DNA of 53,899 nucleotides from an uncultured Bacillota bacterium (GCA_947073765.1 CAMTMZ010000015.1:1-53899); one strand, 5' to 3'; shown: positions 25,613-34,665, counted from the stretch's first letter. Notes: generated by a model not told the origin, from the sequence alone. Made by a program: numbers and translations.

Positions 25613-27439
25613 TCAATCCTGGCAGAACATGGGCCGCGCCTCGTCAAACAGGTCCACCATGCCGCAGTAGTTGAGCACCTCATACCTCCACAGCCACTCC
25701 CTCTGCTCCACGCTCAGGTCCTTTTTTTCCAAAAATTCCCCCTCCCCGGTAACAAAACCAACCGGGGTAACAGCGGGCAGCTCCTGATACATCTGGAGCA
25801 GGAAATTCATATACCCGGTAACGGGCAGACCTGCCATCCGCGCGGTGAGCGCCCCCAGGTAGTTGGGACTGATCACCATATCCTCCCTCTCCTCAATATT
25901 GTAGTTTGCCCAGATAAAGAAGGGAACGGCATACTGCCGCATCACCTCCTCCGTATTCCGCTCCGACAGCTTTTTGCCGTACAGTTCCTCATAAAAGGCG
26001 TTGGTCAGCGGCGGTTGATGGTCCCCAAAGAATACTACCAGCGTGGGCTCCTCACATTGGCTGTAATAGCCTATCAGCTCCTCCAAAGCCCTGTCGCTCT
26101 CCCGCATCAGGGCCAGAAACTGCTCCGCCGTCCGGTCCGCCGCCTTCAAGCTGGCAGGTAGCTGAATGGTTCGGGGCAGGTTATACCATCCCTGGGCATA
26201 GCCGCTGTGGTTCTGCATGGTCACATTGAAAAAAAACACCGGCTCCTCCGACCGCTCGGTCGCCCGATAGATCATCTCATAGTCCGACTTGTCTGAGATG
26301 TAGCTGCGGATAATATAGGGGTCCGGGACATCCTCCTCATACATCTGCCGGTCAAAGCCTAGATAATTGTAGGCCAGCACCCGGTTCCAACCAGAGGATT
26401 TATATGGATGGAAGGCGGTTCCCCCATATCCCTGGCTCTTGGCGAGCGCCGCCAGGGAGGGCATGCCCTCCTCTACATAGAGCTGATAGGCCACGGTGTG
26501 GGGCGGCTGAAACAGGCTGGTAAACCCGGTGAGATACTCAAATTCCACTGTGGCCGTCCCCCCGCCGGTAACGGTGGAGTACATCCATCCCTTCACAGTG
26601 TTCTCCTTCAAGGAGTGGAGGAAGGGGGTCGGATCCTCCGAGGGCTCCAGAGCGTCAAAGATGGTCAGGTCACCAAAGGACTCGTTCATAATCACCACAA
26701 TGTTGGTTGGCTTGCTCCCTTCCTCCGGCGGCAGCGCCGGATACTCCTTCACCAGCTCCAGCACCGCCTCTTTGGAGTAACCCTCCGGCCGCTCTATGGA
26801 GGAGTACCGCAGCGCAATGGAAAAATTGAGCAGAAAGCCATTGCGCTGGGTAACCCACTGCTGGGTATAGATATTCAGCGCGGGGAGCATCCCTGTGCAG
26901 AAAAAGGCATAGCAGTATCCCCCCATCACCGCCCACAACAGCAAAGCGGCGGGCAGCTTCACCCTGACCCGCTTTTTTTGGGGAACGCAGAACAGCACCA
27001 GAAACAGGTATGCCGTAAGCAGAACAGCTGCCTGGGTAATGTACGTATCTACAGAGTAGTCAAACCCCTGGGCCACATTGGCGGCGGTGCGCCAGCCGGT
27101 GATATCCGCCGGAAAAAGAATACGGCCCCGGAACCGCAGCACATAGTGATTCACCAGCCCGAAAAGGAAGCACAGCACTGTTCCCAATGCGGAGGAGCAC
27201 CGATTTCGTCCTAAAATCAGCCGCAGAGCAATAAAAATGCTGTAATAAAACACCATGTTCATCAGCACCTGCCAGGCCGCCAGATCCTTGAACACGTCGT
27301 TCTCATTTAAGATTTCCATCATCCACAGGCAGACCCAGGGCCCCAGCAGAAATACCAGCCGGGAGATCCACTTGCCCGGGTGCTCCCGCCAGTCCCTCAC
27401 CAGCCGAGGAAAGGTGTCGTCATACAGCAGTGCTCTCAT
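25613..27439 (-). CDS. LTA synthase-type sulfatase-fold membrane enzyme
   Basis: About 608 residues: five N-terminal membrane segments, then a large extracellular alkaline-phosphatase-superfamily domain. Metal and catalytic motifs are visible: NIVVIMNESFGDL, GGGTATVEFEYLTG (the threonine is the expected nucleophile), AFHPYKSSGWNR, NVTMQNHSGY and FFGDHQPP. Family members move glycerol-phosphate groups from phosphatidylglycerol to lipoteichoic acid or other glycans. Which polymer is made here is not clear. The ATG at 27439 is preceded by ggaggaacaagac; a longer frame upstream lacks a site. A weak promoter (TTGCTT-N16-TATTCT) lies at 27484-27511. Confidence 0.85.
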   Translation of the reverse strand: MRALLYDDTFPRLVRDWREHPGKWISRLVFLLGPWVCLWMMEILNENDVFKDLAAWQVLMNMVFYYSIFIALRLILGRNRCSSALGTVLCFLFGLVNHYVLRFRGRILFPADITGWRTAANVAQGFDYSVDTYITQAAVLLTAYLFLVLFCVPQKKRVRVKLPAALLLWAVMGGYCYAFFCTGMLPALNIYTQQWVTQRNGFLLNFSIALRYSSIERPEGYSKEAVLELVKEYPALPPEEGSKPTNIVVIMNESFGDLTIFDALEPSEDPTPFLHSLKENTVKGWMYSTVTGGGTATVEFEYLTGFTSLFQPPHTVAYQLYVEEGMPSLAALAKSQGYGGTAFHPYKSSGWNRVLAYNYLGFDRQMYEEDVPDPYIIRSYISDKSDYEMIYRATERSEEPVFFFNVTMQNHSGYAQGWYNLPRTIQLPASLKAADRTAEQFLALMRESDRALEELIGYYSQCEEPTLVVFFGDHQPPLTNAFYEELYGKKLSERNTEEVMRQYAVPFFIWANYNIEEREDMVISPNYLGALTARMAGLPVTGYMNFLLQMYQELPAVTPVGFVTGEGEFLEKKDLSVEQREWLWRYEVLNYCGMVDLFDEARPMFCQD

Positions 27440-27831
27440 GTCTTGTTCCTCCCATACGGCCCAAGCCGCCGCAGTCAAAGATTAGAATAGCAATTTTTTT
27501 CTAAAAAGCAAGAGGATTGTACCATCTTAAAAAATTTTTAATCTTCTCCTCCATCTATTAAAGACGCAAAATCTGCCAAATGGTTCCCCAACCATCCCCG
27601 TGTACCGCCCGGTCTTTTTATAATCCCTCTCCGCTCCGCGCAAGGATCCCCGTATCCTCCGGATATCCCTTTCCCCTTTTGCCCTATGCCGCCAGCCGTG
27701 TCTTTTTTACCCAAAAAAGCCCTGCCAGCCGGCAGATTTTTGAATATTTATCTATTGACTGTGAATATTTATCGGGGTATAATTTTCACAGCATCCGGAA
27801 AACAGAAACCCAAGGAAAAGGAGTTTTAGAC
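27440..27831. other. Divergent regulatory spacer, LtaS-type gene / ABC operon
   Basis: No gene is seen. The left part holds the weak minus-strand promoter for the LtaS-type gene, and a small hairpin with T-run (ctgcc/ggcag, 27722-27740) lies further right. The right end holds the promoter and repeat pair of the ABC transporter operon. Confidence 0.5.
27741..27783 (+). promoter_or_regulatory. ABC operon promoter with tandem ArgR-box-like repeats
   Basis: TTGACT (27755-27760), 17 bp, TATAAT (27778-27783) is a strong promoter. tgaatatttatc occurs twice, at 27741-27752 and 27762-27773, exactly 21 bp apart, once upstream of and once within the promoter spacer. TGAAT-WWWW-AT is the left part of an ARG box, and 21 bp is the usual centre-to-centre distance of paired ARG boxes. 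Repression by ArgR/AhrC with arginine is inferred. Confidence 0.6.
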
Positions 27832-28695
27832 ATGAAAAAGATTCTTGCTCTGGCCATGGCCGCCGCCATGAGCCTGTCCCTCGCCGCCTGCGGCGGTGGA
27901 AACGGCGCCGCCAGCTCCAAGCCCGCCGCCAGCAATCCCCCCGCTGCCTCCTCCACCCCCAGCGGCAGCACCGGCGGCGGGACTCAGGGCAGCGGCTTCA
28001 CCACCGTGGAGCCCGGCAAGCTGCACATGTCCACCAACGCCGAGTTCCCGCCCTATGAGATGCTGGACGACTCCGGCAATCCCATCGGCATCGACGTAGA
28101 GGTGGCGGCCGCCATCGCGGAGAAGCTGGGCCTGGAGCTGGTGGTGGATAACATGGGCTTCGACGCCGCCCTTCTGGCCGTGCAGAACGGCCAGAGTGAC
28201 ATCGCCATGGCCGGCATCACCGTCACTGAGGACCGTCTGGCCAAGATGGACTTTACCGACTCCTACGCCACCGGCGTGCAGGTCGTCATCGTGAAAGAGG
28301 GCTCCGACGTTACCATGGACAACCTGGGTGACTACATGATAGGCACTCAGCTGGGCACCACCGGCTACATCTATGCCTCCGATACCCCTGAAAATGGCGG
28401 CTACGGCGAGGACCACGTGATTGGCTTTGAGACCGGCGCTGTGGCGGTCCAGGCCCTGGTCAGCGGCCAGGTGGACGCTGTTATCATCGACAATCTGCCC
28501 GCTCAGGAGTATGTGAAGGCCAACGCCGCTAACAACCTGACCCTGTTGGAGGGCACCTGGGTGGAAGAGGACTACGCCATCGCGCTTCAGAAGGGCAACG
28601 TCTCGCTGATGGAAGCCGTCAACGGCGCGCTGAACGAGCTGAAGGCCGACGGAACCTTCCAGAACATCGTGGACAAGTACATCACTGCCGGCTGA
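27832..28695 (+). CDS. Amino-acid ABC transporter substrate-binding lipoprotein
   Basis: A 287-residue secreted lipoprotein: signal peptide MKKILALAMAAAMSLS followed by the lipobox LAAC, then a Gly/Ser/Pro/Ala linker of about 30 residues. The family 3 solute-binding domain has STNAEFPPYEMLDDSGNPIG, DIAMAGITVTEDR and GTQLGTTG. It binds a polar amino acid outside the membrane and hands it to the permease. ARG-box-like repeats over the promoter suggest arginine or a related basic amino acid. The ATG at 27832 follows aaaaggagttttagac. A GC hairpin after the gene probably favours its higher expression relative to the permease. Confidence 0.93.
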   Translation: MKKILALAMAAAMSLSLAACGGGNGAASSKPAASNPPAASSTPSGSTGGGTQGSGFTTVEPGKLHMSTNAEFPPYEMLDDSGNPIGIDVEVAAAIAEKLGLELVVDNMGFDAALLAVQNGQSDIAMAGITVTEDRLAKMDFTDSYATGVQVVIVKEGSDVTMDNLGDYMIGTQLGTTGYIYASDTPENGGYGEDHVIGFETGAVAVQALVSGQVDAVIIDNLPAQEYVKANAANNLTLLEGTWVEEDYAIALQKGNVSLMEAVNGALNELKADGTFQNIVDKYITAG

Positions 28696-28714
28696 GGCAG
28701 CTTAATATCACGTG

Positions 28715-28739
28715 GGGGCGGCTCATACCGGGCCGCCCC
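28715..28739 (+). terminator. Intercistronic hairpin in the ABC operon
   Basis: Stem ggggcggc / gccgcccc without a T-run, between the binding-protein and permease genes. Likely a partial stop or a stabiliser of the upstream message. Confidence 0.5.
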
Positions 28740-28768
28740 TCTCACGGTAGGGAAAGGGGGACGTGCCC

Positions 28769-29542
28769 ATGGACTGGGCGCAGTACTATCTTCAGTTGAC
28801 CGAAGCAGCCAAATCCGGACAGGAGCTGGATTTCTTTGAAAACTTCTTCCGCCTGTTCTACCAGGCCTTTATCGAGGGGGAGCGATGGCGTCTCTATCTC
28901 CGGGGCATGGGCGTTACATTGCAGCTTACCGTAGTCGCCCTGTGTATCGGCATTGTGCTGGGGGTGCTGGTGGCCGTGATCCGTACCGCTCACGACCAGC
29001 AGCGGCTGGGGCGAAGCAATATGCTCCTTGGCGTGTTTAACGGCCTGTGCAAGGTCTATACCACGGTCATCCGGGGCACGCCCATGATGGTACAGCTTCT
29101 GATCTGGAGCTTTGTCATTTTCAGTGCCAGCCGGAACAAGACCATGGTGGGCGCGCTGGGCATCGGCATTAACTCTGGGGCCTATGTGGCGGAAATTGTC
29201 CGGGGCGGCCTGATGAGCGTGGACGTGGGGCAGTCGGAGGCAGGCCGCTCCCTTGGCCTGAATTACTTCGACACGATGCGCTTCATCGTCATTCCACAGG
29301 CCTTTAAGAACATCCTCCCCGCCCTGGGCAACGAGTTTATCACGCTGTTTAAGGACACCTCCCTGGTCTCCGCCATCGGCGGCACGGAACTGATTTATTT
29401 TGCCAAAGCCATCGGCTCTAAAACCTATGAGGTCATGTTCCCCTATCTGGGCATCGCCGTGATGTATCTGGCCGCCGTGCTGGTGCTTACCTGGCTCCAG
29501 GGCAAGCTGGAAAGGAGGCTGCGTCAAAGTGATCGACGTTAA
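28769..29542 (+). CDS. Amino-acid ABC transporter permease
   Basis: A HisM/GlnP-type inner-membrane protein of 257 residues. It has about five membrane segments and the EAA loop in the form [20 protein letters not shown] followed by [20 protein letters not shown]. The N-terminal 40 residues are a soluble or amphipathic extension seen in some members. The ATG at 28769 has ggaaaggggg at good distance; the GTG two codons earlier is too close. Its end overlaps the ATPase gene by 14 bp. Confidence 0.93.
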   Translation: MDWAQYYLQLTEAAKSGQELDFFENFFRLFYQAFIEGERWRLYLRGMGVTLQLTVVALCIGIVLGVLVAVIRTAHDQQRLGRSNMLLGVFNGLCKVYTTVIRGTPMMVQLLIWSFVIFSASRNKTMVGALGIGINSGAYVAEIVRGGLMSVDVGQSEAGRSLGLNYFDTMRFIVIPQAFKNILPALGNEFITLFKDTSLVSAIGGTELIYFAKAIGSKTYEVMFPYLGIAVMYLAAVLVLTWLQGKLERRLRQSDRR

Positions 29543-30251
29543 AAATCTGTCCAAATCCTTCGGGGACCACCTGGTGCTGGACGACATCTCCGAGCACATC
29601 TCCCCCGGCGAGAAGGTGGTGGTCATCGGCCCCTCCGGCTCGGGCAAGTCCACCTTCCTGCGCTGCCTCAACCTGCTGGAGGCCCCCACCAAGGGCACCA
29701 TCACCTTTGAGAACACCGTCATCACCGATCCCAAGGTAAAGATTGACAAGGTCCGCCAGCAGATGGGCATGGTGTTTCAGCACTTCAACCTCTTCCCCAA
29801 CATGACCATCCGGCAGAATATCACCCTTGCACCAGTGCGCACCGGCCTGATGAAGCAGGCCGAGGCTGACGAGGCGGCCGAGGCTCTGCTCAAGCGGGTG
29901 GATCTGTCCGACAAGGCGGAGGCCTACCCCAATCAGCTCTCCGGCGGCCAGAAGCAGCGCATCGCCATCGTCCGTGCTCTGGCCATGAAACCCAAGGTCA
30001 TGCTTTTTGACGAGCCCACCTCTGCCCTGGACCCGGAAATGGTGGGCGAGGTGCTGGATGTGATGAAGGAGCTTGCCCATGACGGCATGACTATGGTGGT
30101 AGTCACTCACGAGATGGGCTTTGCCCGGGAGGTGGGCAGTCGGGTACTATTTATGGACGGCGGCCATATTCTGGAGCAGAACAGCCCCTATGAGTTCTTC
30201 GACCACCCCCAGCATCCCCGGACTCAGCTGTTTTTGTCCAAGGTTCTATAA
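29529..30251 (+). CDS. Amino-acid ABC transporter ATP-binding protein
   Basis: A 240-residue GlnQ/HisP-type ATPase. Walker A is GPSGSGKST, the Q-loop is [12 protein letters not shown], the ABC signature is [15 protein letters not shown], Walker B is [14 protein letters not shown] and the H-loop is [12 protein letters not shown]. It starts with GTG, overlapping the permease end, so it is translationally coupled. It powers import by the two preceding proteins. Transcription ends at a strong terminator just downstream. Confidence 0.96.
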   Translation: MIDVKNLSKSFGDHLVLDDISEHISPGEKVVVIGPSGSGKSTFLRCLNLLEAPTKGTITFENTVITDPKVKIDKVRQQMGMVFQHFNLFPNMTIRQNITLAPVRTGLMKQAEADEAAEALLKRVDLSDKAEAYPNQLSGGQKQRIAIVRALAMKPKVMLFDEPTSALDPEMVGEVLDVMKELAHDGMTMVVVTHEMGFAREVGSRVLFMDGGHILEQNSPYEFFDHPQHPRTQLFLSKVL

Positions 30252-30258
30252 AGATATC

Positions 30259-30302
30259 TCCACCGCATATCACTCACTGAGGTGATATGCGGTGGATTTT
30301 TT
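30259..30302 (+). terminator. Terminator of the ABC operon
   Basis: A 15-bp perfect stem tccaccgcatatcac / gtgatatgcggtgga (30259-30273, 30282-30296) followed by six T. Its right arm contains ggtgg, the only ribosome binding site of the next gene. Confidence 0.9.
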
Positions 30303-30303
30303 A

Positions 30304-31665
30304 ATGAGGACGGCGGATTTTCTCTGGAACCCTTGGCTGCTGAGCCTGTTTCTCATGACTGGCCTGGTATATTCCATCGGTTCCGGGTTCTTTCAGCTCT
30401 TTTCATGGCGGCTGTGGTGGAGGAGCACAGCGGGGTCCCTGCTGAAAAAAGGGCGGCGGGGGGACGGCGGCCTCTCTCCTCTTCAGGCTCTGGCCACCGC
30501 TCTGGCCTCCACCATGGGCACAGGCTCCATCGCCGGGGTAGCCGCCGCCCTCACTTTAGGCGGGCCTGGGGCGGTGTTCTGGATGTGGGTATCCGCCCTC
30601 CTGGGGATGATGACCTCCTGTGGAGAGAAGCTGCTGGCGGTGAAATACCAGCGTCCCAGCGGCCCTGACGGCAAGCTCCGGGGCGGTCCTATGTACTACA
30701 TCCGGGATGGCCTGGGTTTCCCCCTTCTGGCATCCCTGTTCTGCCTGGCCTGCATTCCCGCCACTCTGGCCGGCGGCAACCTGATTCAGTCCTCCTCCAT
30801 CGCTTCCAGCCTGGAATCAGCCTTCGGCCTGCCCCGCCTCCCTGTGGGGCTAATCACCGCCTTACTCGCTGGACTTGTGATGGTGGGTGGACTGGGCCGG
30901 ATCGCGGCGGTATCCTCCGCCTTAGTACCCGCTATGGCCCTGCTCTACCTGGGCAGCGGTGGTCTGGTGCTTCTATACAACTGGGAAAAAATTCCTTCCG
31001 CTCTGGCATTGATCGTCTCCTGTGCTCTCTCCCCGTCCGCGGCAGCGGGGGGCGCCGGCTGGACGGTCTCCGCCGCTCTGCGCTACGGAGTAGCTCGGGG
31101 CGTATTCACCAATGAGGCGGGCCTGGGCACCTCCGCCATAGCCCACGGTGCCGCCCAGACGGACCACCCGGCCCGCCAGGGGATGTGGGGCATCTTCGAG
31201 GTATTTTTATCCACAGTGCTGGTGTGCACCGTTACTGCCCTGGCCATCCTGGTCAGTGGAGTCTGGACCCCGGCCGTTCCCGGCGCACTCACCGGCGCCC
31301 CTCTTACCGCAGCTGCCTTTCGCTCTGTCCTGGGGCCCTTCGGCCAGGCGGCGGTGGCTTTGTCTCTGCTTCTGTTCGCTTTCTCCTCTATTTTGGGCTG
31401 GAGCTATTATGGAGAACAGTGTCTGTTTTTCCTCTCTGGCAGTAAAAGACGACAGCCAGAAAATTTTGTGGCAATATATCGCCTCGCGTTCCTGAGCAGT
31501 ACGGTTTTGGGTGCGGTATGGAGTCCTCAAATCATCTGGCAACTGGTTGATTTATGCAACGCACTTATGGCCCTTCCAAATCTTTTGGCCCTGCTTTTCC
31601 TTGCGCCCCAGGCGCTCAGCCTGCTCTCACTGTGGAAAAACAAGTACACCTCCCCAAAGAGCTGA
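30304..31665 (+). CDS. Sodium:alanine symporter (AGCS family)
   Basis: A 453-residue membrane protein with about ten segments. Conserved AGCS blocks are visible: LATALASTMGTGSIAGVAAA, MTSCGEKLLAVKYQ, GGPMYYIRDGLG, GVFTNEAGLGTSAIAHGAA and FSSILGWSYYGEQ. It imports alanine, glycine or a related small amino acid with Na+. The ATG at 30304 lies two bases after the T-run of the preceding terminator, and its likely ribosome binding site (ggtgg, eight bases upstream) is inside that terminator stem, so transcription read-through and translation may compete. No separate promoter was seen. Confidence 0.9.
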   Translation: MRTADFLWNPWLLSLFLMTGLVYSIGSGFFQLFSWRLWWRSTAGSLLKKGRRGDGGLSPLQALATALASTMGTGSIAGVAAALTLGGPGAVFWMWVSALLGMMTSCGEKLLAVKYQRPSGPDGKLRGGPMYYIRDGLGFPLLASLFCLACIPATLAGGNLIQSSSIASSLESAFGLPRLPVGLITALLAGLVMVGGLGRIAAVSSALVPAMALLYLGSGGLVLLYNWEKIPSALALIVSCALSPSAAAGGAGWTVSAALRYGVARGVFTNEAGLGTSAIAHGAAQTDHPARQGMWGIFEVFLSTVLVCTVTALAILVSGVWTPAVPGALTGAPLTAAAFRSVLGPFGQAAVALSLLLFAFSSILGWSYYGEQCLFFLSGSKRRQPENFVAIYRLAFLSSTVLGAVWSPQIIWQLVDLCNALMALPNLLALLFLAPQALSLLSLWKNKYTSPKS

Positions 31666-31697
31666 AATAATAAAGCGCAGAAATTGGAAAAATCCTA

Positions 31698-31726
31698 TTG
31701 ACAGCGGAGGAAAATATGCCTATCAT
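31698..31726 (+). promoter_or_regulatory. acpP promoter
   Basis: TTGACA (31698-31703), 17 bp, TATCAT (31721-31726), about 50 nt before the acpP start. Confidence 0.7.
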
Positions 31727-31775
31727 ATAAGAACAGAAACAGTGCTCAGTCACAGAATAAAAGGAGCGACGTACT

Positions 31776-32009
31776 ATGATCTTTGAAAAGCTGGCTGCCC
31801 TGATTGCCGAGCAATTCAATGTTGACGCCGACAGCATCACAATGGAAACCTCTTTTACCGATGACCTGAACGCCGACTCTGTGGACATTGTAGATCTGTC
31901 CATGGCCCTGGAGGAAGAATTTGGCATCGATGAGCTGGGAGAGGATGAGGCCTCCTCTATCTCCACGGTGGGCGACTTGGTCCTATTTCTGAAAAACAGA
32001 ATCGATTGA
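31776..32009 (+). CDS. acpP: Acyl carrier protein
   Basis: A 77-residue acidic protein. The phosphopantetheine site is in DLNADSVDIVDL; most ACPs read DSLD, so Val replaces Leu after the modified serine. Helix II and III blocks (SMALEEEFGIDEL, STVGDLVLFLKN) are normal. It carries acyl chains for fatty-acid synthesis. ATG at 31776 after aaggagcgacgtact. It is followed by rnc, a common acpP-rnc pairing, here without plsX or fabD genes directly upstream. Confidence 0.93.
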   Translation: MIFEKLAALIAEQFNVDADSITMETSFTDDLNADSVDIVDLSMALEEEFGIDELGEDEASSISTVGDLVLFLKNRID

Positions 32010-32082
32010 AACGACGGAACTCCGCCTCCGGCGGAGTTTCACTATTTAAGAACCCCCGCTGCTGGGTTCCAAGGAGTTTAAC

Positions 32083-32760
32083 ATGAGTACATTGGAAGAA
32101 AAACTGGGTTATTCCTTTCAGGACTCCACCCTGTTGGAGAACGCCCTGACCCACAGCTCTCGGGCCAACGAGAGCCGGGGCAGGCTGCCCAGCAACGAGC
32201 GGCTTGAATTTTTAGGTGACTCCATCCTGGGCATGGTGGTGGCTGACCATTTGTACCGCAGCCACCCCGACTTACCCGAGGGAGACTTGACCCGCACCCG
32301 GGCCGCTCTGGTGTGTGAGGAGAGCCTGGTAGAGGTCGCCCGGGAGCTGGGCCTGGGGGAGTATCTCCGCCTTGGCAAGGGAGAGAGCTCCGGCGGGGGC
32401 CGGGAGCGCCCCTCTATCCAGGCCGACGCAGTGGAGGCCGTGCTGGCCGCTATCTATCTGGACGGCGGCATCGGATCAGCCCGAAAGTTTATCCAAAAGT
32501 ATATCCTCAGCCGGGAGATCGCCGGGTTGACCAAGCCCTTGGACCATAAAACTGCCCTTCAGGAGCTGGTTCAGCGGGAGAGCGGCCAGATCCTCCAATA
32601 CCGCCTGGTAGGTGAGGAGGGTCCCGACCACAACAAGCGCTTTTTTGTAGAGGTCGATCTGAACGGCCGCCCTGTCGGCTCCGGCTCTGGCCACAGCAAA
32701 AAGGAGGCCGAGCAGATGGCCGCTGCCGTCGCAATTCAGGCCTTGTCCTCATCCAAATAA
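32083..32760 (+). CDS. rnc: Ribonuclease III
   Basis: A 225-residue double-strand-specific RNase. The signature NERLEFLGDSILG contains the catalytic acidic residues, with DAVEAVLAAIYLDGG as the second acidic cluster. The C-terminal double-stranded RNA-binding domain starts around KTALQELVQRESGQ and ends GSGHSKKEAEQMAAAVAIQAL. It processes rRNA and structured messages. ATG after aaggagtttaac. It is probably cotranscribed with acpP across a GC hairpin (aactccgcc/ggcggagtt, near 32018-32038) that lacks a T-run. Confidence 0.97.
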   Translation: MSTLEEKLGYSFQDSTLLENALTHSSRANESRGRLPSNERLEFLGDSILGMVVADHLYRSHPDLPEGDLTRTRAALVCEESLVEVARELGLGEYLRLGKGESSGGGRERPSIQADAVEAVLAAIYLDGGIGSARKFIQKYILSREIAGLTKPLDHKTALQELVQRESGQILQYRLVGEEGPDHNKRFFVEVDLNGRPVGSGSGHSKKEAEQMAAAVAIQALSSSK

Positions 32761-32794
32761 ACGAAAGCGGTGACCTCGGGGTCACCGCTTTCGT
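32761..32794. terminator. Bidirectional terminator between rnc and the AraC-type gene
   Basis: A 15-bp perfect stem acgaaagcggtgacc / ggtcaccgctttcgt. The stop codon of the AraC-type gene lies inside the stem. Confidence 0.85.
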
Positions 32795-33642
32795 TTAATT
32801 TGGTTTTGTGCCCGCCACTCCCGAGGAGAGAGGCCGTACCGCTTCCGAAAAGCCCTGGAAAAATGGAGTTGATTGGGATAGCCGCATTGGGCGGCAATCG
32901 AGCCGATGGCGCTGCCAGTACCCTTCATCAGATCCGCCGCCTTAGAAAGCCGCAGCCGGATCAGAAATTCCTGGGGCGGGCAGCCCATGCTCTCCTTGAA
33001 TATCTTGCTGAAGTAACTACGGTTCAGTTTGCACACGTCGGCCAGCTCCTCCACGGTGAGCTCCCGGGAGTAGTTATGCTCCATAAAGGTAATGGCCTCC
33101 TGAATATAGAAGTCCCTCAGCTGTCCGCCGTGGAGCTCCCGCCGGGTTGCGGAGGACTGAATCAGCCCATCCATAAACAGACACAGATGACCAATCAAGT
33201 GCAGAGCGGACTCATTGGAGTTCTGGGCAATATACACCATCGTGTCCCCCAGCGCCTGGCCCTGGTCCTGGGTCAGCGGCCGGTAGAGGGGCTGGGACAT
33301 CCCCAGGCCTGCCTGATCAATGTACTCCGCCACCCGCAGGCCGTCAAACTCCAGCCAGGTATATTTCCATGGGTCGTCCTCATCGGCCCAATAGGTATTC
33401 ACCTGCCCAGGCAGAATCAAAAACCCCTGTCCCGCCCGCAGTTTGTAAGTATGACTCACACCGTTCTGGTCTGTGGAGTCCAAGCACCCCTGTCCGGAGA
33501 GTACATAGTGGAACAGATAATGGTTACGTACAATAGGACCAAAGGAATGAAGCGGAGCGCACTGCTCCCAGCCATATTGATATAGCCTCAGATCCAAAAA
33601 ATTTTCATTTGGGAAGATAGAAAAGGAATACTGATCCGCCAT
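32782..33642 (-). CDS. AraC-family regulator with cupin-like sensor domain
   Basis: A 286-residue protein: an N-terminal AraC-type ligand-binding cupin (HYVLSGQGCLDSTDQNG, AGQGFLILPGQVNTYWAD) and a C-terminal pair of helix-turn-helix motifs (ELTVEELADVCKLNRSYFSK and GSIAAQCGYPNQLHFSRAFR, ending KRYGLSPREWR). This is the layout of sugar-responsive activators (MsmR type). Neither neighbour is a sugar gene, so its target is unknown. It has its own promoter (TTGATT-N16-TATAAT) and the ribosome binding site aaggaggtgcggc. Confidence 0.88.
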   Translation of the reverse strand: MADQYSFSIFPNENFLDLRLYQYGWEQCAPLHSFGPIVRNHYLFHYVLSGQGCLDSTDQNGVSHTYKLRAGQGFLILPGQVNTYWADEDDPWKYTWLEFDGLRVAEYIDQAGLGMSQPLYRPLTQDQGQALGDTMVYIAQNSNESALHLIGHLCLFMDGLIQSSATRRELHGGQLRDFYIQEAITFMEHNYSRELTVEELADVCKLNRSYFSKIFKESMGCPPQEFLIRLRLSKAADLMKGTGSAIGSIAAQCGYPNQLHFSRAFRKRYGLSPREWRAQNQIKRKR

Positions 33643-33690
33643 GCCGCACCTCCTTCAAAGGAATGGTATTATATGCCATCTGTAGCGGCT

Positions 33691-33718
33691 ATTATATCAT
33701 AGTTTTTGGAAAAATCAA
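33691..33718 (-). promoter_or_regulatory. Promoter of the AraC-type gene
   Basis: Minus strand TTGATT (33713-33718), 16 bp, TATAAT (33691-33696). Confidence 0.65.
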
Positions 33719-33732
33719 TGCCAAGACAAATA

Positions 33733-33766
33733 AAAACACCGCAAAATCGAAGGGTTTTGCGGTGTT
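33733..33766 (-). terminator. Terminator of the MATE gene
   Basis: A 12-bp stem aacaccgcaaaa / ttttgcggtgtt (33735-33746, 33755-33766) followed on the minus strand by TTTTTAT. Confidence 0.85.
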
Positions 33767-33781
33767 CAGAAATTTTTTCTG

Positions 33782-34555
33782 TTACACGGGCTGTTCAAGT
33801 TCTTTATTTGCTAAAAAATTCCAAAAGCTGACCACACCGATCCATCCCAATCCGGTGGCCAGCGCCACCGCTTTCAGCCCCATGCGAGGGGCCAGCAGGT
33901 AAGAGAGCGCCACCCGCACAGAGATGTGTCCCGTGGCGCCTATCACCGGAACATTTACCCTGCCCCGTCCCCGGAAGTACCCCGCCAGTCCGCTGCCCAG
34001 AAAATTAAACACATAAAAGCAGGCCACCAGCCGGAGGTAGCCCACCGCGGGGGCCAGGGCCACTCCGTTGTTCCGGGGAAGCACCAGCTCCAAGCACGGC
34101 TCCGCCCCCAACACCATAAGTAGAGACATAAACAACCCAAAAACGAACAGCAGCTTCTGCCCTTTGTAAAAACCCTCCCGAACCCGGCCGCTCTCCCCCG
34201 CACCGGTATTCTGCCCCACAAAGATAGCTGCCGCCGCCGCTCCGCTGTCTCCAAAAGAGTTTGCGAACCCCTCCACCCGGGTAGACGCGGTAAAGGCAAC
34301 GATAGCGTCCTCTCCCAGGGAGTTGACTGTACCTTGCACCAACAGCTTACCGATATATAGGTTGCACATATGCAGCGCGGTCACAAAGCTGAAGCGTGCT
34401 GTCCGCAGCAGCAGCGGGCGGTCCAGCACCATGTCCGCCCTGTGAAACATCAGCTCCGGGAATTTCAATCGCAGGTAAACTCCGCACAGCCCGGCCGCCA
34501 GGGCGATCAGCTGCCGGCCGATGGGACCACGGGTCATATACCGCATATCGGTCAC
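33782..34555 (-). pseudogene. MATE-family efflux transporter with large internal deletion
   Basis: Complete MATE transporters have about 450 residues and 12 membrane segments; this product has 257. The start (MTRGPIGRQLIALA) is the normal MATE N-terminus, but it passes directly into the central cytoplasmic-loop region (LRLKFPELMFHRADMVLDRP ...) and the second half, which is intact (LVQGTVNSLGEDAIVAFTAS, SGAAAAAIFVGQNTGAGE). So roughly the first six membrane segments are missing while the frame is kept. The GTG at 34555 has ggaggagagact at proper distance and a terminator follows, so it may still be expressed as a half transporter; full function is unlikely. Confidence 0.8.
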
Positions 34556-34665
34556 AGTCTCTCCTCCTCACAATGACTGATACCAGTATATCGAGAGAAG
34601 ATTCATCCGTAAAATGCTTTTTTATTCCATAAATTATAATATTTATATTATATTTCAGGGGTAAA

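Noticed and set aside
23986-25674. Long plus-strand frame opposite the pyrophosphatase
   Set aside because: Antisense shadow; the minus-strand gene has all family motifs.
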